A model generated the notes under the pieces. That model was not told where the DNA came from and made no database searches. It was given only the letters and a program-made list of their open reading frames with translations. Shown here piece by piece: positions 27,727 to 35,917 of a stretch of DNA of 64,000 nt. The translations under genes were made by a program, and so were the position numbers. Each line of letters begins with the position of its first letter. Positions within the stretch are counted from its first letter, which is position 1. This DNA comes from CAYTZN01 sp964442495 (lineage in GTDB: Bacteria; Pseudomonadota; Gammaproteobacteria; Legionellales; Legionellaceae), in the NCBI GenBank assembly GCA_964442495.1, contig CAYTZN010000006.1, positions 1-64,000 on the forward strand, given 5' to 3'.

Positions 27727-28284
27727 TTATATTACTAGCAAATCTTTTTCTTTTTCAGCCAAGACTGCATCAACTTCAGCAATGTACTTGTCTGTTAATT
27801 TTTGAACCAGATCATTTGCCCGACGCTCATCATCTTCAGCAATGGATTTATCTTTCACCAAATCTTTAAGATGACTATTAGCATCACGGCGTACATTTCT
27901 AATCGATACACGGCTTTGCTCAGCTTCTGCACGCACAATACGAATCATTTCTTTACGACGTTCTTCGGTTAATGCAGGCATTGGCACGCGAATAGCACTG
28001 CCAGCTGTTGCTGGGTTTAACCCTAAATCAGACGTCAAAATGGCTTTTTCAACGGCAGCAACCATAGATTTCTCAAACGGTGTGACTAATAATGTTCGAG
28101 AGTCACTGCTGGTAACAGATGCGATTTGATTCAGCGGCGTTAGGCTGCCATAATAATCAACCTGAACGTGATCTAGAAAACTTGCGTTAGCCCTTCCAGT
28201 ACGAATTTTTGTCATTTCATGTTGCAATGATTCAACCGTTTTTTTCATTCTTTTTTCTGTATCGAGCTTGATGTCATTAATCAT
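27727..28284 (-). CDS. frr: Ribosome recycling factor
   Basis: Splits post-termination ribosomes together with EF-G. The 185-residue protein has the expected three-helix bundle sequence: EMTKIRTGRANASFLDHVQVDYYGS and RRDANSHLKDLVKDKSIAEDDERRA. Its start overlaps the end of pyrH by eight bases. It is the last gene of the rpsB-tsf-pyrH-frr cluster. Confidence 0.97.
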   Translation of the reverse strand: MINDIKLDTEKRMKKTVESLQHEMTKIRTGRANASFLDHVQVDYYGSLTPLNQIASVTSSDSRTLLVTPFEKSMVAAVEKAILTSDLGLNPATAGSAIRVPMPALTEERRKEMIRIVRAEAEQSRVSIRNVRRDANSHLKDLVKDKSIAEDDERRANDLVQKLTDKYIAEVDAVLAEKEKDLLVI

Positions 28285-29017
28285 GCTGTGCTCCTACAAT
28301 AGTCCCAACGTGCTCACCAAGAACAATTTTCTTTAAAGCACCTGGCTCTGACATATTAAACACTTGCAAAGGCATGCCTTGCTCTTCACATAAACAAATA
28401 GCAGTAGCATCCATCACTTGCAAACCCTTGGTTAAAACTTCTCTGTACGTGAGAAAATCATACCGCTTAGCATCTGCGTTTGTAACTGGATCATCAGAAT
28501 AAATACCGTCTACTTTTGTGGCTTTAAGCACAATATCAGCGCCTACTTCAATAGCCCGAAGACACGCCGCTGTATCCGTCGTGAAGAAGGGATTCCCAGT
28601 ACCCGCTGCAAAAATAACAACTTGACCATTGCGTAAGTGGGTCATGGCTTTACGCCGATGATAAGAATCCACAACACCCATCATAGGGATAGCAGACATT
28701 ATCCGGGCCGGTAAGTCAATGCGCTCTAGAGCATCACGTAAAGCTAAAGCATTCATCACTGTAGCTAACATCCCCATGTGATCGCCTGTTACCCGGCCCA
28801 AACCTGCTTTCGACAATGCCTTGCCCCGAAATAGGTTACCACCACCTACGACTAACCCAACTTCCACCCCCATTTCAATGAGGCCAGCAACATCGTTAGC
28901 AATGTTATCAAGCACTGACGGGTCAATGCCAAACTGAGCACTACCCATCAAGGCTTCACCACTGCATTTGAGTAAAATACGTTTGTATTTAAGCTTTAGG
29001 TTAGTCTCTTTCATCAT
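28277..29017 (-). CDS. pyrH: UMP kinase
   Basis: Phosphorylates UMP to UDP; bacterial UMP kinases are hexamers of the amino acid kinase fold, regulated by GTP and UTP. At 246 residues it shows KRILLKCSGEALMG, VGLVVGGGNLFRG, DHMGMLATVMNALALRDAL and GTGNPFFTTDTAACLRAIE. Its start overlaps the tsf stop codon (TAATG) and its end overlaps frr, indicating tight translational coupling. Confidence 0.97.
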   Translation of the reverse strand: MMKETNLKLKYKRILLKCSGEALMGSAQFGIDPSVLDNIANDVAGLIEMGVEVGLVVGGGNLFRGKALSKAGLGRVTGDHMGMLATVMNALALRDALERIDLPARIMSAIPMMGVVDSYHRRKAMTHLRNGQVVIFAAGTGNPFFTTDTAACLRAIEVGADIVLKATKVDGIYSDDPVTNADAKRYDFLTYREVLTKGLQVMDATAICLCEEQGMPLQVFNMSEPGALKKIVLGEHVGTIVGAQHD

Positions 29018-29895
29018 TAGTCGCGAACCTGTGCCATAACTTCTTCGACGAAATTGTCCTCTTTTTTCTCAATGCCTTCGCCCACTTCAAAACACGTGAA
29101 CGCAATCACTTCATTGCCTTTCTCTTTCAGAAATTGAGCGACCTTAATGTTTGGGTTTTTGACATAAGGCTGTCCTAGTAAACTCACTTCATCTAAGAAT
29201 TTACTGATTCGACCTTCAATCATTTTATCGATGATTTCTTGTGGTTTACCGCTTTCACGCGCTTGCGCATTGAAAATATCACGCTCAGCTGCAATAGCAT
29301 CGGCAGATACTTGTTCGTGACTAACAACCACAGGACGGCTAGCAGCAATGTGCATTGCGATATCTTTTGCTAGTGCCTCGTCGTTATTTTTCAAGCTAAC
29401 TAAAACGCCAATACGCGTGCCGTGCAAATAAGTACCGACAACGCCTTCAGATTGCATTAATTCTACACGTCTTAATTTAATGTTTTCACCAATTTTAGCA
29501 ACAAGCTCTTGACGAGCTTCCTCAACGGTAGTTGCTGTTTCTTTAAGTGCCACAGTTGATAACTTAGCAACATCGACGGTACTTGTATCTAAAGCAGCTA
29601 TAGCCACTTGATTTGCAAAACGCGTAAAATTCTCATCACGAGCAGCAAAGTCTGTTTCACTATTGATTTCAAGCATCACAGCACGTTTACCATCAGCTGA
29701 TCGCGCCATAAAAATAGCACCTTCAGCAGCAACTCTGTCCGCTTTTTTATCGGCTTTAGCTTGACCGGCTTTCCGCATTTCAATGATTGCCTGCTCTATA
29801 TCACCATTGCTAGCGATCAAGAATTTTTTACACTCCATCATACCTACACCGGTACGACCACGTAATTCCATCACCATTGCTGCGCTAATCGTCAT
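29017..29895 (-). CDS. tsf: Elongation factor Ts
   Basis: Nucleotide exchange factor for EF-Tu. The 292-residue protein starts with the UBA-like domain (MVMELRGRTGVGMMECKKFL), followed by MLEINSETDFAARDENF and the core/coiled-coil domains. It is separated from rpsB by a terminator-like hairpin, which would lower tsf transcription relative to rpsB unless read through. Confidence 0.97.
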   Translation of the reverse strand: MTISAAMVMELRGRTGVGMMECKKFLIASNGDIEQAIIEMRKAGQAKADKKADRVAAEGAIFMARSADGKRAVMLEINSETDFAARDENFTRFANQVAIAALDTSTVDVAKLSTVALKETATTVEEARQELVAKIGENIKLRRVELMQSEGVVGTYLHGTRIGVLVSLKNNDEALAKDIAMHIAASRPVVVSHEQVSADAIAAERDIFNAQARESGKPQEIIDKMIEGRISKFLDEVSLLGQPYVKNPNIKVAQFLKEKGNEVIAFTCFEVGEGIEKKEDNFVEEVMAQVRD

Positions 29896-29961
29896 GTTTG
29901 TTCCTCTATACTAAGTAGCTTAACAGGGTCGGCGTTCAACATGCTCTAAGACCCTAATAAC

Positions 29962-29997
29962 AAAAAAGGGGGACTGTCAATTAAATAACATCCCCCC
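29962..29997 (-). terminator. Terminator/attenuator between rpsB and tsf
   Basis: On the minus strand a GGGGGG stem pairs with CCCCC across a loop of about 19 nt (with a partial TGT/ACA extension) and is followed by six T. It lies in the rpsB-tsf gap, the place where E. coli also has a partial terminator. Confidence 0.75.
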
Positions 29998-30011
29998 TCA
30001 TTCACGTTTAA

Positions 30012-30842
30012 TTACTCTTCAGTTTTTGTAGCTTTTTCAGTTTTTTCAGCTTCAGCTTTTGGAGCCTTAGATGCTTTTGGTGCCTTAGGCGCTTTTTCAG
30101 CTTCTTTCTCATCAATAGAAATTTCGATAAACTCAGCATCAGAAGGTACACCACCAACTGTATTGCTGTTTTTAGCATCCAAAATAGCATCAGCCACGCA
30201 ACGAACATAAATATCTACAGCACGCATAGAATCATCATTGCCAGGAATAATATAATCGATGTTATCAGGGTTATTGTTTGTATCAACAATACCAATGACA
30301 GGTATTTTTAATCGGCGGGCTTCTTCAACAGCAATGTGTTCAAAACCTACGTCAACAACAAACAAAGCATCAGGTAAACCACCCATGTCTTCGATACCAC
30401 CTAAACTTCTATCCAATTTTTCTAATTCGCGGGTCAACATCAAGGCTTCTTTTTTAATCATGCCATTGAAGCCGCCGTCATCACGCAATTTTTTTAATTC
30501 TTTTAAACGAAAAATAGACTGACGAACAGTTTTATAGTTGGTCAACATGCCACCTAACCAACGATGATCAACATAAGGCATACCACAACGTCGAGCATGT
30601 TCACGAATGCTTTCTTGCGCAGCACGCTTTGTACCAACAAACAAAATCTTAGCTTTATTGCTAGCCAATTTACCAACATAGTTCAATGCATCGTTCATCA
30701 ATGGCATTGTTTTTTCAAGGTTGATAATATGGATTTTATTTCGTGAACCGAAAATGTACTCAGACATTTTAGGGTTCCAAAATCGGGTTCTGTGTCCAAA
30801 ATGGGCACCAGCTTCCAGTAGTTCACGCATACTTACTTTCAT
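30012..30842 (-). CDS. rpsB: 30S ribosomal protein S2
   Basis: At 276 residues the protein is some 35 residues longer than E. coli S2 because of a C-terminal tail of Lys/Ala/Glu/Pro repeats (EKAPKAPKASKAPKAE...). The body is standard: MRELLEAGAHFGHRTRFWNPKM, YVDHRWLGGMLTNYKT, PVIGIVDTNNNPDNIDYIIPGNDDS. It heads the rpsB-tsf-pyrH-frr cluster, with a strong promoter and a structured leader upstream. Confidence 0.98.
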   Translation of the reverse strand: MKVSMRELLEAGAHFGHRTRFWNPKMSEYIFGSRNKIHIINLEKTMPLMNDALNYVGKLASNKAKILFVGTKRAAQESIREHARRCGMPYVDHRWLGGMLTNYKTVRQSIFRLKELKKLRDDGGFNGMIKKEALMLTRELEKLDRSLGGIEDMGGLPDALFVVDVGFEHIAVEEARRLKIPVIGIVDTNNNPDNIDYIIPGNDDSMRAVDIYVRCVADAILDAKNSNTVGGVPSDAEFIEISIDEKEAEKAPKAPKASKAPKAEAEKTEKATKTEE

Positions 30843-30867
30843 GTTTATTCTCCAGGGTTAGGCCTCC

Positions 30868-30919
30868 ACGTTTCCCATACGACACCCTTGATGGGACCCC
30901 GCCGGATGTGACGAAACGT
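30868..30919 (-). promoter_or_regulatory. Structured rpsB 5' leader, candidate S2 autoregulatory site
   Basis: In the leader, ACGTTTC (30913-30919 read in reverse) pairs with GAAACGT (30868-30874). Inside it CCCAT pairs with ATGGG (30891-30895 with 30874-30878), giving nested stems just upstream of the Shine-Dalgarno. Many gammaproteobacterial rpsB leaders bind S2 to repress rpsB-tsf; position and form fit, but the motif was judged by eye. Confidence 0.5.
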
Positions 30920-30941
30920 GTGTGTAGTTAAAAGCGCCGTA

Positions 30942-30970
30942 TTTATATCACAATTACTTGCCCCCATCAA
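30942..30970 (-). promoter_or_regulatory. Sigma-70 promoter of rpsB
   Basis: TTGATG (30970-30965) and TATAAA (30947-30942) with a 17-bp spacer. Transcription would start near 30935, followed by a GC-rich stretch and a leader of about 95 nt. Confidence 0.65.
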
Positions 30971-31150
30971 TAAAAACACATAATAATAACGGGAACCCAG
31001 ATACCCACCCCAGGATAAAAATGCAAGACATCAAAAAAAAGCAAACCAGCACAAAACAACGTCAATCAATCACCCCATGAACAGACGCCTTATAAGCAGT
31101 ATAAATTTGTCCCATTTGGTACAACATAAAACCTGTGGGCTTTCCTACCC

Positions 31151-33730
31151 ATGGTAGCTACGAATGCCTTTTTAAGGCAATCCCTTAAGGCCCTTAAAAA
31201 GGACCTCTGCTCCCAATTGGGGCCCCACACCAATATTGTTTCCTTGACGCACAAATTGGTCGCTCATATCGATAAAATGTTAATCATTCTATTTCAAAAT
31301 CGTGACCTTGAGGAAGACCATCATTTTTGCCTGCTTGCCTTGGGTAGTTATGGTCGTCGTGAATTACAACTCCATTCCGATATCGATTTATTATTGTTGT
31401 ATGACAATTCCATTTCACAAAATACATTACAACATGCCCAACTTTTTATTCAAGATTGCTGGGATATTGGGCTCGAAGTAAGCCATCAAATCACCACGGT
31501 AAATGCCTGCGTAGAGCTTGCAAGCCGTGATCTGAGTGTGATTTCGAGCCTAATGGACATGCATCTTCTTTGTGGCAGAAGCCTTCTTATGGAGGAATTA
31601 CACTACCGTATTCATCCTTTGCACCTATGGACCAGCTCTGATTATTTTTTTGCAAAATGCCAAGAACAAAAAATTCGCTATAAAAAATATGATGAAACAG
31701 CCTATAACCTCGAACCCAACGTGAAATATGGTCCTGGTGGCCTTCGTGATTTACAAGTGTTATCACACATCATCAAGCGCCAATTTGGCTTTAAAAAGCT
31801 CTCAGATGGCATCAGTTGTGGTTATATCACGGATAAAGAATACGATGAATTGAGTCATTGCCAACACTTTCTTTGGCGAGTCCGCTTTGCATTGCACATG
31901 CTTGCACAAAAAAATGAAGAGCGTTTATTGTTTGACTACCAAGTCAGCCTAGCAAAACTATTTGGTTATGAAGATAACCAGCGGTCACTTGCCATTGAAC
32001 AATTCATGAAAGATTATTTTAAAGTCATAAAAAGAGGGCGTGAATTAAACGAGATGTTATTGCAGTGGTTTGCTGAAACCATTGTTGACCCTAAAAAACA
32101 AACCCTGATACCACTAGACGACGCCTTTCAACTCTCAAATCATTATATAGAAGCGAGGCATCCCAATGTATTTAAAGATAACCCAAACGCTTTATTAAAT
32201 TTATTTTTATGGATAGCTAAAACCCCCAATATTGAAGGTGTGCGCGCCAATACCATACGCCTTATTCGTCAGCACTTGTTCCTTATGGACAAACGTTTTT
32301 GTGCCTCTAGCAAAGCCACACAAACGTTTATGGCCATTTTAAAAACAACAGATAATCCCTACAATGCCTTACAACGCATGAATCGCTATGGCGTGCTTTC
32401 GCATTACCTAGACTGCTTCGCTACAATAACCGGACAAATGCAGTATGATTTATTTCATGTGTACACTGTTGATCAACACACATTGTTTGTTATTCGCAAT
32501 TTAGCAAGATTTCTAAACCCACAATACATGTCTCACTTTCCGCTCTGTGCCAAACTCATGTCCTCAATTAAAAAACGAGAAATACTGTACTTAGCAGCTT
32601 TTTTTCACGATATTGCTAAAGGGCAAGGAGGCGACCATTCAGAACTTGGTGCGCTTGAAGCCCAACACTTTTCAAGCCGACATCGCCTAGAGGATAACGA
32701 TCAAAAACTACTGGTTTGGTTGGTTCAGAACCATCTATTAATGTCCCACACAGCGCAACGCCAAGACATTTATGACCCAGCTACCATTGCTCACTTTTGT
32801 GCATTGCTTCCCCACAAAGACTATTTAGATTATCTCTATTTACTGACCGTTGCCGACATTTGTGCAACAAATCCTAATTTATGGAATGCATGGAAAGACT
32901 CCTTACTAAAAGTCTTGTATGTTGCAGCTAGCGACACGATGCAACACGAAAAAGCACTGCAGGATGAAACTCTCTTTATTGAAAACCGTCGCACACATGC
33001 TTTAACCCTTCTTGAGCTTGAAGGTATAGCACCTCATCTTGCTCACGCGTTGTGGAAACATTTTGAAAGAAAATATTTTCTTCATGAACCTCCTCACGTA
33101 ATTTCAAGGCATACCAAAGCCATTCTCAACGCTACAAGCTTTCCATTGGTATTAATCATGCCGCACCACACAGAAGGAGGCACCGAAGTTTTTATTTACA
33201 TGCCACACCGAGATGAGCGATTCACTATTACAACAACAATTCTCAGTAACCATCATGTCACTATCCAAGAAGCAACCATCGTTTGTACCGATCATAACTT
33301 TGATATGGATACCTATATTATTCTCGATGAACAAAACCAAGCCTTTATCGATGAAAAAAGAGCGCTGGACATTCAACAAGCACTCACTAAAGCGTTAACG
33401 TCCAAACAGCTCCCCCTTATTAGCAAACGCCGTCTTTCCCGCACACAAGCTCACTTTAACTTAAAACCCCACGTGACCTTCACTGAAGATGCCGAACATA
33501 CCTGCTTATTTTTAATCACCAGTGATAGAGCAGGCTTATTAGCAAACATCAGCCGCATTTTTTTAAGTGAACGCATTACCCTGCATCATGCAAAAATTGC
33601 TACCGCAGGAGAACGAGTGGAGGATATGTTTTATATTACCAATCAGAGAGGGTTTAAATTAACGAAAAAACAAAGGGATACAGTGTACAAAAGAATAATG
33701 ATTGAGCTAGTAAGCACCACAGTTCGTTAA
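31151..33730 (+). CDS. glnD: Bifunctional uridylyltransferase / uridylyl-removing enzyme
   Basis: The glutamine sensor that uridylylates and deuridylylates PII proteins. At 859 residues it has the complete GlnD layout: nucleotidyltransferase motif GSYGRRE with D77/D79 (HSDIDLLLLYD), a central helical part, an HD hydrolase domain (FHDIAKGQGGDHSELG), and two C-terminal ACT domains (LITSDRAGLLANISRIFLSE; HHAKIATAGERVEDMFYITN). It is divergent from rpsB. The map gene commonly between glnD and rpsB is not present here. Confidence 0.96.
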   Translation: MVATNAFLRQSLKALKKDLCSQLGPHTNIVSLTHKLVAHIDKMLIILFQNRDLEEDHHFCLLALGSYGRRELQLHSDIDLLLLYDNSISQNTLQHAQLFIQDCWDIGLEVSHQITTVNACVELASRDLSVISSLMDMHLLCGRSLLMEELHYRIHPLHLWTSSDYFFAKCQEQKIRYKKYDETAYNLEPNVKYGPGGLRDLQVLSHIIKRQFGFKKLSDGISCGYITDKEYDELSHCQHFLWRVRFALHMLAQKNEERLLFDYQVSLAKLFGYEDNQRSLAIEQFMKDYFKVIKRGRELNEMLLQWFAETIVDPKKQTLIPLDDAFQLSNHYIEARHPNVFKDNPNALLNLFLWIAKTPNIEGVRANTIRLIRQHLFLMDKRFCASSKATQTFMAILKTTDNPYNALQRMNRYGVLSHYLDCFATITGQMQYDLFHVYTVDQHTLFVIRNLARFLNPQYMSHFPLCAKLMSSIKKREILYLAAFFHDIAKGQGGDHSELGALEAQHFSSRHRLEDNDQKLLVWLVQNHLLMSHTAQRQDIYDPATIAHFCALLPHKDYLDYLYLLTVADICATNPNLWNAWKDSLLKVLYVAASDTMQHEKALQDETLFIENRRTHALTLLELEGIAPHLAHALWKHFERKYFLHEPPHVISRHTKAILNATSFPLVLIMPHHTEGGTEVFIYMPHRDERFTITTTILSNHHVTIQEATIVCTDHNFDMDTYIILDEQNQAFIDEKRALDIQQALTKALTSKQLPLISKRRLSRTQAHFNLKPHVTFTEDAEHTCLFLITSDRAGLLANISRIFLSERITLHHAKIATAGERVEDMFYITNQRGFKLTKKQRDTVYKRIMIELVSTTVR

Positions 33731-33740
33731 ACTGTAGTGC
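33714..33740. terminator. Hairpin at the glnD 3' end
   Basis: GCACCACAGTT-CGTTA-AACTGTAGTGC forms an 11-bp stem with one mismatch, overlapping the glnD stop codon. There is no T tract, so it may be a bidirectional barrier between convergent genes rather than a strict intrinsic terminator. Confidence 0.4.
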
Positions 33741-33751
33741 ATGAGGGATGA

Positions 33752-34873
33752 TTACATTGAACATTTACGTTGTGATTCATCATCAACTATTTCAAAATCG
33801 TCTAGACTCTTTGTCTCTGAAGAAAATTTACTCGAATTATCGCCTTGAGATATGGCCGCATCTTTTTTATCTACCTTTACAAACGCATTAGTATATTTTG
33901 GATCCGGAGATACTGTTGCTAAGTGATTATTACCAACACTGCTTTGTTGGTATAAGTCACTACCATTAATACCGTCACCCACACGCATCCCTCCCAGAGC
34001 ACCCATTTCCTCACTGTAAGATGACTGAGGTTTGTTATCAATTTTTGAGGTTGGGCTAAAGAATTCTTTTAATTTTTGTAAAAAAGTCTTATTTTCAACA
34101 GTGTTATTTTTCCAATTGCATTTATCCGCATTAAAACTCACAATTTTTTGCTCATCAGCACGCTTAAATGCTTGTTTTTGTACTTCAATGGTTGCTCCTG
34201 TTGCCAAACAAGCTACATTGGCTGCCGTCCACGCGCCGCAGTGGGTGTCATTGTATTGCACACCTTGGTTAACCTCTTTAAATTGCCATTTTTTATCATT
34301 ACGTACGCCTAAAACAGACTCCAAACCATTACGAATCATTTTTTCCATAGAAGATGTTGGGTATAAAATAGAAGCATACCGAGGTCTTGAGTCTAATAGA
34401 GTTGCTGTGTGTGTGGCTTTATCATAGTGCACAGTGACCCAATGGTTACGTTTAAAAATTCCTAAAATATTTCGACTTTCTGCAATGGGGAAAATAATTG
34501 TGTTGGCACTATTTAAGTCTTTTTTTGTATTTTCTCCAAGATTTTTGAATATATCAGAGGTTAACATTGGGTTCCCTAGAATAGCTCTGTCAGACGATGG
34601 GGTCATCACAATTGCTTTTGTGCCCATATTTTTATAATACAATGCGTCTCTACGTCCTTCACTGTCGACTTCAACTGAACGCGTTTTATCAATTGAAGCG
34701 CTCTTATCAACATCTGATATCAAGTGACCAACATACATTTCAGCATTGCCACCGAATTGTTGCAAACGGGTATCACCTTCTTCTAAAAGCGTTCCCTCAC
34801 TGCTTTTTACAAATGCAGCTCCTAATAGCCCTCGTATTTTCGTCCCATTATATTTTTCAGTATTTTTTCCCAT
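33752..34873 (-). CDS. Putative effector, CE-clan (Ulp1/C48-like) cysteine protease
   Basis: With Met at 34873 as start the protein has 373 residues, no signal peptide and no membrane segment. The CE-clan catalytic order is present: H144-W145 (RNHWVTVHYD), D161 (TLLDSRP), Q206 and C212 (QYNDTHCGAWTA), with the Q-x5-C spacing seen in SENP/Ulp1 proteases. CE-clan effectors act as deubiquitinases, deSUMOylases, deNEDDylases or acetyltransferases. The tail (TKSLDDFEIVDDESQRK) is acidic like a Dot/Icm E-block signal. The start is chosen because the promoter's -10 at 34909-34914 leaves too short a leader for upstream TTG/ATG codons, and GGGG lies seven nt before 34873. Exact activity unknown. Confidence 0.75.
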   Translation of the reverse strand: MGKNTEKYNGTKIRGLLGAAFVKSSEGTLLEEGDTRLQQFGGNAEMYVGHLISDVDKSASIDKTRSVEVDSEGRRDALYYKNMGTKAIVMTPSSDRAILGNPMLTSDIFKNLGENTKKDLNSANTIIFPIAESRNILGIFKRNHWVTVHYDKATHTATLLDSRPRYASILYPTSSMEKMIRNGLESVLGVRNDKKWQFKEVNQGVQYNDTHCGAWTAANVACLATGATIEVQKQAFKRADEQKIVSFNADKCNWKNNTVENKTFLQKLKEFFSPTSKIDNKPQSSYSEEMGALGGMRVGDGINGSDLYQQSSVGNNHLATVSPDPKYTNAFVKVDKKDAAISQGDNSSKFSSETKSLDDFEIVDDESQRKCSM

Positions 34874-34908
34874 CAGAATGCCCCAAAACATCAATCCACT
34901 CTAGCTTC

Positions 34909-34941
34909 AGTATAGATAATGATTGTTAAGTGAACATTAAG
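34909..34941 (-). promoter_or_regulatory. PmrA-box-like promoter of the CE-clan protease gene
   Basis: Minus strand: CTTAAT-GTTCA-CTTAAC (34941-34925), a direct repeat with 5-bp spacer matching the PmrA box, followed 10 bp later by a TATACT -10 hexamer (34914-34909). The box covers the -35 region, the place for a response-regulator activator. PmrA controls many Legionella effector genes. Confidence 0.6.
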
Positions 34942-35047
34942 TATTTTTTATGACTTTCCGAGGGGTATGTAACTCCCCAAGGACGTCATCTAGAGCGCGG
35001 TCTTTTGCGCGAAGAATCTCCTGGACGTAAGATGATATTAGAGCTCC

Positions 35048-35440
35048 TGCATAACCACGCTAAAGCTCAAAATTATAAATTCCAGCAATCACCAACCCAA
35101 ATCGTTTCCTTCGGTTTCGATAACGATCAACAATAATTTTAAATCGCTTAACCATGCCAATAACATTTTGTCTTCTTTGGTCAATCGATACTTTTTTGTC
35201 TTTTTCTTTGATAGTGCTGTGTTTTGGTGTAACTTATGTATCCCTTGGTAGTCTGTGTCTATAGGGCTTTTAATCTTTAGATGAATATCAACACCAGATT
35301 CCTTCAACAACCTAAAATCATGCCGTTTTCCGTTGCATCAATAAGTACAATCTCATACTCAAAATCACTTTTAAGTAAGGCCTTACGTCCAGGTAATGAG
35401 AATTGACCATCTTTAATAAGGGTGTCCTCAACATCTTATA
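35048..35440 (-). pseudogene. Remnant of an IS5-type (DDE_Tnp_4-like) transposase
   Basis: Fragments of one transposase occur in different frames. VEDTLIKDGQFSLPGRKALL...YEIVLIDATEN is read from about 35430 downward. LLKESGVDIHLKIKSPIDTDYQGIHKLHQ lies in a second frame from 35310. Finally RNRRKRFGL.VIAGIYNFEL and a stop end near 35055. An internal deletion joins DATEN to LLKESG with loss of some 40 codons, and frameshifts break the rest. No clear terminal repeats were seen. Confidence 0.7.
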
Positions 35441-35462
35441 TTTCAATAGCAAGAGCTTTCAC

Positions 35463-35917
35463 TTATGGCGAATTTACGGCTGGAAATTCTAATGAGCTAT
35501 GTATCAACGACTCTTTTTGCTGCCCACCAAAGAACGTCATAGGACCCGCAAAAAATGAGGACTCTAAGCGCTCTTGTTTACGCTCAGGCTCTAAACCGCT
35601 ACACGCGTCTGTGTTAAGACGTTTTTTAGCGCTTGAAGCCATGGCTATTTTACCGTGCGTTTGTTGACGATGCGCCTTGTACGCTTCAGACGCTCGCGCC
35701 CAAGCCTTACTATCCACGTAAGACTTGCCTTGAAACACCAATGTTGCATCAACATCTTTAAACGCAATAACATGAGCGACCTTTGTGTCATTCAACACCC
35801 GCATGGCACGCCCTGCTGATTGGCAAAATTCAGCTGCACCGCCATTTTGAAGATACATGATCCAATAAATTTCAGGGATAAACAGCCGTCTATTTCTTCA
35901 ATGGTAGTTGAACCACC
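35463..35917 (-). pseudogene. C-terminal fragment of a SF2 helicase-like protein
   Basis: Right after the OTU-like gene, the frame GSTTIEEIDGCL is followed, one frame over, by FIPEIYWIMYLQNGGAAEFCQSAGRAMRVLNDTKVAHVIAF. QSAGRAMR matches helicase motif VI (QxxGRxxR) and the EEID part resembles motif V. About 100 residues of low-complexity C-terminus follow to a stop at 35463. The N-terminal helicase domain is absent, so this is a decayed remnant. Function of the original protein unknown. Confidence 0.5.

Noticed and set aside
33752..33763. C-terminal CSM of the CE-clan protein as a prenylation (CaaX) site
   Set aside because: Only two residues follow the Cys; CaaX needs three.
35089..35310. 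73-residue reverse ORF as an independent gene
   Set aside because: It is one frame of the decayed IS5-type transposase.
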